Of a stretch of 64,000 bases of DNA, positions 57,831-64,000 are shown piece by piece. A program made the translations under genes and the position numbers. Source of the DNA: Barthelona sp. PCE (taxonomy: Eukaryota; Metamonada: BaSk clade); the NCBI GenBank assembly GCA_040285745.1, contig JAUFOR010000002.1:1674001-1738000 (forward strand), written 5' to 3'. Positions within the stretch are counted from its first letter, which is position 1. Every line of letters starts with the position of its first letter. Under the pieces are notes generated by a model. That model was not told where the DNA came from. It saw only the letters and a program-made list of their open reading frames with translations, and searched no databases.

Positions 57831-58700
57831 ATGGGGAAACAAAGAAACTCCAAGCTCAGCGATCTATTCTTGAACAGTAGGCTGTTTGCACAACGATTTT
57901 TGGACTCTTCGGATTTTGGACTAATTGAGCCACTTTTGCGGGTAGTTTACATTTGGATCAAGGAGCTACAACGATATGTCGGGGAAGATCTCCTTGATTA
58001 TTGTCACGGATTCAACCATATAGGTGAAGTTGGATTGTTGGCATCGATTCTGTCAGTTCAGTTTGAAGAACATGTCAACATACACTCAGCCATAATTGCT
58101 GGTTTTCTCCACGATGTTGGTAAGACTTATAGTGTGTCACATCACGAACACGCAGAATGGGGAGCAACTTTTGTTCTTGAGAATCAAGAATCATTGGAAG
58201 AATTTGTTAAAGATGTATTACTCCCCTTAAAAGAGGAATTTCCTATTTTTGCCTCTGCTGCGCACATAGATTATAACGATATACATGACGCTATATATCA
58301 TCATGTACACACACATTTACCTAAAAATGCATCAAACTTAACTTTTATTGTTGCTGATGCAGATCGTTTAACGTGGCCCCGAGTTAGAAGATGGGGATGC
58401 CCGATTATTGTTGATTATTTGTACACAGATATGGGAAAACACTTTGCAGGAATAAGAAATAGAGGCAAGTGGGGTTATCCCTTTAGAAACAGAAATTTCC
58501 TAGATCGGCTGCATATGGGCAGTTGTATTGAATGGTCAGACGAAGCAGTTCGTGAGATTATGACCGTGGCTGATCCTGATTGGGGAAAAATTGAGTGGAT
58601 CAACAATAGAAGGAGGAATGACAGGGTTAATGTATTGAAAACAAAAAGAGTTCCTCATATTCAACGCAAACGTAGAAACAGGCACCATAAAACTACATAA
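57831..58700 (+). CDS. HD-domain metal-dependent phosphohydrolase-like protein
   Basis: 289 residues, start MGKQRNSKLSDLFLNSRLFA. The HD ligand set is visible: H in GFNHIGEVGLL, HD in IAGFLHDVGKTYSVSH, further His in HHEHAEWGATF and HHVHTHL, and D in VADADRLTWPRV. The tail is basic (RVPHIQRKRRNRHHKTT). HD proteins hydrolyse phosphate esters of nucleotides, often dNTPs or cyclic nucleotides. Substrate cannot be inferred. The start is 167 bp from the divergent Rrp4 gene. Confidence 0.82.
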   Translation: MGKQRNSKLSDLFLNSRLFAQRFLDSSDFGLIEPLLRVVYIWIKELQRYVGEDLLDYCHGFNHIGEVGLLASILSVQFEEHVNIHSAIIAGFLHDVGKTYSVSHHEHAEWGATFVLENQESLEEFVKDVLLPLKEEFPIFASAAHIDYNDIHDAIYHHVHTHLPKNASNLTFIVADADRLTWPRVRRWGCPIIVDYLYTDMGKHFAGIRNRGKWGYPFRNRNFLDRLHMGSCIEWSDEAVREIMTVADPDWGKIEWINNRRRNDRVNVLKTKRVPHIQRKRRNRHHKTT

Positions 58701-58773
58701 TAAAACTTTACTATTTATAAATATGACCATAAGAATATTAACAGGGCCATTCACAATTGTCAAACAAATTAGA

Positions 58774-59778
58774 TTAGAAGGTAATGTCACCATGTCCAAT
58801 GTTGGCCTTGAGGTTGTTGGAACTATTCTCATCAACGTAGTAGCCTTCATATGATTTATCGTTGTCTTCAGTAATGATAACAGCATCGGGATAAGTGAAG
58901 GAACCTCGACCATAGTTGACCTTGAACTTGAAACTGTCCATACCATCAATATTATTCAAGTTGAAGTTACCATCTCCAATGTTAACTTTCATATCAGGAG
59001 AGCTGAATTTCCCAATGTCAACATCACCCATACCAATGTTAACGCGAACATCACCAGTGCAAATGATCTCACTGATTTCAATAGATCCATAGCCAGTTCC
59101 GACGTTAACAGCATGGTTGGAGTTAAGGGTAGCAGTCTTTAAAGGAATATCACCAAGAGCAATATCAATTGGACCAGTAGTAGGGACGGAGAAGATATCA
59201 CCAATCACAACACCTTCTTCGCTGAGAGGGTTAATGCCCATGCCAACGAATAACTTTCTAATGACAACAGAGCTGGGAATCTCAATGGTGAGGTTGGCAA
59301 GAGCACAAGATTTTGTGTTAAAGAAGGATACATGATCGTGTGCAATGTTAAGAATACCGTTTTCAAGCTTGATATCAATTAGGGATTCAAGAGTGTATTT
59401 ATCAACACCACGGACAGCAACATAAGGATTAGCGGTTCTCACAATGTTGATTGAGCCACCAATAAGAGCGATTTCAAGATCAAGATCCATGGTTCCATTG
59501 AAGGGGAAAACACGGCTAATAGCGAGTTCTTGGTCAACACCACGGCAAATACGTTCTTTGCCTAATATACCTGCAAGACCAATAATACCAATTAATAGTG
59601 AAAGTGAAAGCAATGTGCAAATGAGGCACCAGAACCATCCACAGAAAGAGCAGCTGCAACAACAACAACAACCACTCTTCTTTTTGTGATGGTGGTGATG
59701 TGTTTCGATAACTGCAGGTTGTGAGACCAAAGGAGTTTGTTCAGGCTCTGGGTATCTACTAGGAGCGGTTGTATACAT
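58774..59778 (-). CDS. Cys-rich single-pass membrane protein with DUF4097-like beta-solenoid
   Basis: 334 residues. The cytosolic head has HHHHHKKKSG then a run CCCCCSCSFCGWFWCLIC leading into one TM (about 50-72, LLSLSLLIGIIGLAGILG). The rest (about 80-334) is a repetitive beta-strand domain with pieces of the form 'v.vniG.GdV.ig' (DVRVNIGMGDVDIGKFSS, DMKVNIGDGNFNLNNID, LKANIGHGDITF). This repeating G-x-G-D/N pattern is that of DUF4097/putative adhesin domains. The Cys cluster next to the membrane is a likely site of palmitoylation. Role unknown; an adhesin-like surface or vacuolar protein is plausible. Confidence 0.78.
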   Translation of the reverse strand: MYTTAPSRYPEPEQTPLVSQPAVIETHHHHHKKKSGCCCCCSCSFCGWFWCLICTLLSLSLLIGIIGLAGILGKERICRGVDQELAISRVFPFNGTMDLDLEIALIGGSINIVRTANPYVAVRGVDKYTLESLIDIKLENGILNIAHDHVSFFNTKSCALANLTIEIPSSVVIRKLFVGMGINPLSEEGVVIGDIFSVPTTGPIDIALGDIPLKTATLNSNHAVNVGTGYGSIEISEIICTGDVRVNIGMGDVDIGKFSSPDMKVNIGDGNFNLNNIDGMDSFKFKVNYGRGSFTYPDAVIITEDNDKSYEGYYVDENSSNNLKANIGHGDITF

Positions 59779-60255
59779 AAAAATGTTCTTTTAGACTGAG
59801 AATAAAGATGTAAAAACTAAAATTGAGGTTAGAAAACCAAATATAGTGTTTATGAGTTCATTTAAGTTCTAAGAGTCATAAAATGAGCTGTTCTGCATCA
59901 TAACAGCTTTTTTTGAGAATAAGAAGTCTGAGACAGACTAATTCAAGATTTTCATTGAAATCCCAATTTCTTTTCAATGTTTTAATTGACACATTTTTTT
60001 ATGAACCCCGAAGATTGCAGATCAATTACGTGTGTTAAATCGTATTGTTGCTCATAATAGAAATATTATTTTTTCAAAAAATGAGCAGGTTTTGTTAAAT
60101 GGGGGATAATATTAATTGCACTTTCATCATAAGCTCAAAATGACGAATTTAAAAGTATTTACTAACGTTGCAGGATCAGAATCTTTGTTTAATCCTTGTT
60201 TTTGCTTTTTTTGTCCTTTCCTCTTTAAATGCCAATTCCTGACAATTACAGGCCC
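59779..60255. other. Intergenic region, 477 bp
   Basis: Divergent AT-rich spacer between the Cys-rich protein gene and CDC14, holding both promoters. No ORF, RNA gene or repeat is recognised. Confidence 0.5.
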
Positions 60256-61658
60256 ATGGACGGTTCAATAGAAATAATCTCAAGTATGAAACATTGATAT
60301 ACAAGCGCACAACAAAAAATTTTCATTATCCCTTTTACTTTGTTGGATATTTAATATTTGAATCACGTTATGTGTTAGTGTCCACGTATTTCTAACTTTT
60401 AGAAAGGTTATATTTCCTTCCATTGTCAGAGGATAAACGTTTGCAACCCAATGATAATACATGTCATTGTTTTACGATAGATCGTGACAGTAGCTATGCA
60501 TACGAAAACTTTGTTTCAGATTTTGGTCCACTTAATATTAGCCAGACCACAAGATTTTGCAGAAAGCTGAAAAGCATGCTTGAGGCACCAAAATACCAAG
60601 GTAAGGTGTTATATTTCGTTACAGGTCTAAACCAATATAAAAGAAGTAATGCGGCATGCTTAATTTGTTGTTTTATGCTTCTAGAGCTCAAAAAGAGTGT
60701 CCGTGATATATGTCAAATTAGACATCAAATCTCACCCCATCCGCTCCCGTTTAGAGATGCTTCATCGGGTGTTTCGACATTCCCGTTGTATATTGATGAT
60801 GTTGTCGCAGGTTTGTACCGCGCTATCGTTCAGGGAATATTTGATTACGATGATTTCAGTGAATTACACTATGACTTTTACTCACAAGTCGAACATGGTG
60901 ATATGAGTTGGATTGTACCCAAGAAGTTACTAGCGTTCGCAGGACCTTGTGATCCAGGTCAAGGACCCGCAGCTTTGGGATATTTCCATTGTACACCTCA
61001 AGACTATGTACCATACTTTAAGAAGCACGAAATAACAGATGTTATTCGCTTGAATCGCATTCACTACAACAAACATGCATTTATCAATGAGAACATTGAG
61101 CATCATGAGATGTTTTATGAGGATGGTGCCCTCCCAACACCAGATATCGTTAAGAGATTCTTTGAAATCGTTGATAACTCAGTCGGTGCAATCGGTGTTC
61201 ATTGCCGTGCTGGTCTAGGTAGGACAGGAAGTCTTATTTGCCTGTGGTTGATGCGAAACAAGGGGTTCAGTGCCCGTGAGAGTCTTGGCTACATTCGGTT
61301 GATGAGACCAGGTTCTGTGATTGGTCAGCAACAGCACTTCTTGATGGATAGGGAGCCTTACATGAGAAACAGCTCTAAGAACACACAAGATAATATGCAG
61401 AGTGGAAACGGTCATCGTTCCCATGCACCTCAGCGTCACCTGCCACAGAATATGAAACCAATTATTTCTTTAACTCCACCACGTACAAATAAGATGATTA
61501 ACATCACAGAACGTACAGAGGTGGGAATTTCTCCTATTCCTGTTGCCAAATTACTAAAACCTAAGAATATGTCACCTCCTCGACAAAATCCTAACAGAAT
61601 GTATTTTGATGAGAACGGTAATATAATTGAGAATGCAAATCGTTCTCACAACAGGTAA
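60256..61658 (+). CDS. CDC14: CDC14 dual-specificity phosphatase (spliced)
   Basis: join(60256..60283,60403..61658), 427 residues. Spliced start MDGSIEIISKRLYFLPLS, where 'i.dRLYF..l' opens the CDC14 N-terminal domain. Then YENFVSDFGPLNISQ, LPFRDASSGVSTF, WIVPKKLLAFAGP, YVPYFKKHEITDVIRLNR, the catalytic P-loop VHCRAGLGRTGSLI (Cys and Arg intact) and RPGSVIGQQQHFL. A basic, Pro/Asn-rich tail of about 100 residues is probably disordered. CDC14 reverses CDK phosphorylation at mitotic exit and has roles in cilia. Without splicing the frame has no ATG before the conserved region. Confidence 0.95.
60284..60402 (+). other. Intron in CDC14 gene (119 nt)
   Basis: Donor GTATGA at 60284, acceptor motif TCTAACTTTTAG ending at 60402, phase 1 (A|AA gives Lys). 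Joins MDGSIEIIS to KRLYF, restoring the N-terminal strand of CDC14. Confidence 0.92.
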
Positions 61659-61707
61659 CCCGTTGTTGACGTTTATTTCTTCATTATTAATAAAGTTTTT
61701 ATTTGTC

Positions 61708-62130
61708 TTAGATGATTGTAAACATGTTGCAGAATTTGTCATAGGATATGTTTGAATCACGATCAACTCCACCAATTGCAAATAGCTGATCTACCTGCTC
61801 TTCAGATAATGGGTTCTTGAGAGTAGTAAGCATCATATATAATTCTGAAGCACTAATCATGCCATCTTTATCTCTGTCAATTGCTCTGAACGCCATCATG
61901 ATGTCCTGAGGGAGCTTTTCAGCAGCATACGCGCTTAACTTATCCACAAGAGCCTTGAAATCATCAAAGTTTAATTCCAGGTTGGGGGTTGGGGGTGTGT
62001 GTTGTTTAACGTCTGTATACGTAACTGGGATACCAAGGCACCGCAGCGCCTCAGTTGCGTCCTTCAAATCAAGAAGATTGTCACGATTTGAATCGCAAAG
62101 AACAAAGGCGTCATGTATTTCGTCATCCAT
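61708..62130 (-). CDS. EF-hand calcium-binding protein (calmodulin-like)
   Basis: 140 residues from the ATG at 62130 (MDDEIHDAFVLCDSNRDNLL). EF-hand 1 DSNRDNLLDLKD and EF-hand 3 DRDKDGMISASE look able to bind Ca2+. EF-hand 2 is degenerate (no DxDxDG) and EF-hand 4 (GVDRDSNISYDKF) is partial. The four-hand layout in 140 residues is that of calmodulin, centrin and myosin light chains, and the linker does not decide between them. The frame is open upstream but there is no reason to extend it. It converges with CDC14, 49 bp apart. Confidence 0.85.
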   Translation of the reverse strand: MDDEIHDAFVLCDSNRDNLLDLKDATEALRCLGIPVTYTDVKQHTPPTPNLELNFDDFKALVDKLSAYAAEKLPQDIMMAFRAIDRDKDGMISASELYMMLTTLKNPLSEEQVDQLFAIGGVDRDSNISYDKFCNMFTII

Positions 62131-62501
62131 GGTTATGTGTGTGTTTGTTACAAGGTGGGTGCAGGAAGGGTGTGATATGAGCGCACTAGAATAAGGTGCG
62201 AAGAATAAGGTGGTCAAAAAAGAATACAACATTTAGGGGATGCAGTTTTCAATGAAAAGGTTGGTTACAAAGTTTTATGTTCTCATAAAAATGCAAACAA
62301 AAAAATTAAAATATGGTGGTGAGCTTAATTCAAAAGTTAGTTGATGAAGCATGATATTTGATAATTTGAATGTTTTTCAGACACTTTGATATTGTAAAAG
62401 ATCAATCGTGGATTTGAAAAAGATCTAACTTGGTTTGATTTTGTTTTACAGTTTTTAACTTTTATCTTTGTTTACAGTTTTTAACAAGTCACCTCAAAAT
62501 A
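62131..62501. other. Intergenic region, 371 bp
   Basis: Divergent spacer. Two near-identical pieces, TTTTACAGTTTTTAAC and GTTTACAGTTTTTAAC, lie at about 62445 and 62473, a short tandem duplication just upstream of the glycosyltransferase ATG. Confidence 0.5.
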
Positions 62502-63791
62502 ATGGGGGCTTTGGCGAATGTTTTGGGACTAATTGCGGTTGTTTCTCTTATTGTTATAGTTCTAGCATTTTTCCATACTAAAGGATGGTTTCATCTCATT
62601 TCAGTTAAGGTGGGCAAGCGAAATCAGTTTGATGACTACAGCGAAGATATTAGTCATCTCACAGTTGTGATACCTGCGCGAAATGAAGAAGATAGGATTG
62701 GTAGGACAATCAAAACATTGTTAGCACAAAACGTAGGCCGCATCATTGTAGTTAACGACCACTCTACTGACGATACATCATTAGCATCTCGCGATGCAGC
62801 ATTTGAATCGAATCGACCGGATGCAGTGCATATTATCACACCACCGAGTCTACCAACAGGATGGAGGGGAAAGTGCTGGGCTATGCATTGTGGTCTCGAA
62901 GAAGTTGATACTGAGCTCGTTTTATTCTGTGACGCTGATGTTGTACATAAACAAGGTTCTCTCTCCATGATTTTAAGTTTTTATCATCGTTATGATTTAG
63001 ATTTCGCTAGTTTTTTTACGAAATTTGATTGTAAGACAGTGTTTGGTAAGATGATCAGTTCTGCACTTATGTTTGCATTTGTTATGATATATCCCATGGT
63101 TGATATATTGAATACCAGCAAGAGCACAGCTAGTGCTGCAGGTATGGTTATGTTGGCAAAAACAACAACAGTTAGGAATATTGGAGGGTTTAAAAGTGTG
63201 AGTGATACTGTTGTAGAGGATGTTGCATTTTCTCGGGTTTTAAAGCGTAACGGTAGCCGTATTGGTATGGCATTAACAACATCAATAATGATGGAATGTG
63301 AAGATGAAGCAGGAACACCGCTTAATATGGTTAAAAGAGGTGCAGCACCTATTTTAGGAAAAATTTCTTTTCCTCTAGCTGCATCACTACTTATATGTGG
63401 TGCTATAACAGTCGGAGGCATATGTTTTTATGTTTCCATTGCATGTTTCAATGTTGTTTTTGGAGACGGAGACTTGTACACAGTGTTTTTACTGTTCCTA
63501 TTCATATGGTTTGGAATGGCTTTGGTATTTGCGCCAACTGTGCTTCAACAGGAGCATAATCTTGCATATGCGCTAACTCTACCATTTTCATTCTTTATAA
63601 TTATTTGCACAGCATTAAAGTCATTGTATCATGTACATAATGGAAGGTCAATAACGTGGAAGGGTAGGGAATACGAATCAATAGATGGTTTTTATAATCA
63701 CGATGAAATATCGGTCAAATTTTCACCTGTACGGCCTGAAAATAAGAAGCATGATTCAAGTAGTGCTTTATTATTGGATGTGGATCACTGA
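62502..63791 (+). CDS. HpnB-like family 2 glycosyltransferase, membrane-bound
   Basis: 429 residues. N-terminal TM (about 5-25), then the GT2 core: TVVIPARNEEDRIGRTIKTL, IIVVNDHSTDDTS, PPSLPTGWRGKCWAMHCG, LVLFCDADVVHK (the DxD-type metal site) and VEDVAFSRVLKR (the ED motif). About four C-terminal TM segments (about 285-390) follow, with the closing RSITWKGREYES. The set 'LP.GW.GK.WA...G', 'DAD..H' and 'WKGR.Y' is typical of HpnB/CrtQ-like glycosyltransferases, which in bacteria act on hopanoid or carotenoid lipids. A bacterial origin by transfer is possible. The lipid acceptor here is unknown. Its stop overlaps the next gene's 3' end by seven bases. Confidence 0.82.
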   Translation: MGALANVLGLIAVVSLIVIVLAFFHTKGWFHLISVKVGKRNQFDDYSEDISHLTVVIPARNEEDRIGRTIKTLLAQNVGRIIVVNDHSTDDTSLASRDAAFESNRPDAVHIITPPSLPTGWRGKCWAMHCGLEEVDTELVLFCDADVVHKQGSLSMILSFYHRYDLDFASFFTKFDCKTVFGKMISSALMFAFVMIYPMVDILNTSKSTASAAGMVMLAKTTTVRNIGGFKSVSDTVVEDVAFSRVLKRNGSRIGMALTTSIMMECEDEAGTPLNMVKRGAAPILGKISFPLAASLLICGAITVGGICFYVSIACFNVVFGDGDLYTVFLLFLFIWFGMALVFAPTVLQQEHNLAYALTLPFSFFIIICTALKSLYHVHNGRSITWKGREYESIDGFYNHDEISVKFSPVRPENKKHDSSSALLLDVDH

Positions 63792-64000
63792 TCCTGCAGA
63801 TACTGTGTAATGAATGTCTCACCAACACCGTGTAAAAGAGAAAATAAAATTAATTCTTCGTTCTTGCTATTATCTTCAGCCCATTCAAGCTTTGTTACGG
63901 CTTCCTCCAGACTGGCTCGCAACTTTGCTGTTTCTTGTCTTTTTAGATGTTCTGATAACGTACTGTTTCTCTGCATATTGTGTTGTTGACATTCATTAAA
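63785..64000 (-). CDS. 3' end of a gene entering from the right, C-terminal 71 residues
   Basis: Open without interruption from the window edge to a TGA at 63785. The C-terminus is helical and charged with heptad-like spacing (SEHLKRQETAKLRASLEEAV, then ending FITQYLQDQ). The start lies beyond the window. It is preferred over the plus-strand ORF at 63814 because of its coiled-coil composition and tail-to-tail position with the glycosyltransferase. Family unknown. Confidence 0.5.
   Translation of the reverse strand, partial: FNECQQHNMQRNSTLSEHLKRQETAKLRASLEEAVTKLEWAEDNSKNEELILFSLLHGVGETFITQYLQDQ

Noticed and set aside
63814-63999. 61-codon plus-strand ORF at the right edge
   Set aside because: The minus-strand frame over the same bases has better protein character and stays open to the window edge.

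Overview
This is a compact, gene-dense, AT-rich chromosome segment of a unicellular eukaryote. Eukaryotic hallmarks are everywhere: beta-tubulin, AP-3 mu, eIF2-alpha, eIF2B-beta, the second-largest subunit of RNA polymerase I, proteasome alpha-3, Rrp4, CDC14 and a Rho GTPase. About 40 protein genes lie on both strands with short gaps, and several convergent pairs touch or overlap at their stop codons. Most genes have no intron. Four coding introns and one probable 5'UTR intron can be read directly. All are short (36-119 nt), lie at or near the start codon, begin GTATG and end in a 12-nt motif (consensus about WYTWACNNYNAG) that joins branch point and acceptor. A fused motif of this kind is known from parabasalids and diplomonads, but the window does not allow a firm taxonomic placement.

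Region by region: 1-9.4 kb holds the 5' end of a geranylgeranyl diphosphate synthase, then AP-3 mu, an ER-type TPR/J-domain co-chaperone, an ML-domain lipid-binding protein, a mucolipin-type TRP channel, Rad23, a COMM-domain-like protein and a TM2-domain protein. 9.4-16.5 kb holds a beta-tubulin gene with strong codon bias. Its 3' flank (about 525 bp) is repeated in inverted orientation 3.9 kb away, nearly identical, with an unrecognised 758-residue gene in between. A third, diverged copy of part of the repeat keeps a hairpin with changed bases on both arms. 16.5-26.9 kb holds a TUG/UBX-like protein, a DMT transporter, a Gid9/MAEA-like protein, a VOC protein, a spliced Rho GTPase and several unrecognised genes. 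27-37.8 kb carries eIF2B-beta and eIF2-alpha as a divergent pair, a long coiled-coil protein, a short protein resembling only the zinc-finger end of splicing factor SLT11/RBM22, a nucleoside hydrolase, a multi-pass membrane protein, the tRNA thiolase CTU1/NCS6 and GCN20/ABCF3. 38.7-50.4 kb has a PP2C phosphatase, an ABC half-transporter, proteasome alpha-3 with a first coding exon of only ATG, a 1432-residue surface protein of unknown family, two unrecognised minus-strand genes, and between them a GC-rich segment that looks like one or two structured RNAs. 50.9-64 kb has Pol I RPA2 divergent from a DEAD-box helicase, exosome Rrp4, an HD-domain protein, a Cys-rich membrane protein, CDC14, an EF-hand protein and an HpnB-like glycosyltransferase, and it ends inside another gene.

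Themes: translation and its stress control (eIF2-alpha, eIF2B-beta, ABCF3, a P58IPK-like co-chaperone, CTU1), ribosome and RNA metabolism (RPA2, DEAD-box, Rrp4), ubiquitin/proteasome (Rad23, MAEA-like, TUG-like, PSMA4) and endolysosomal trafficking (AP-3, mucolipin, ML protein). No CRISPR array, insertion sequence, virus-like gene or tRNA was recognised.
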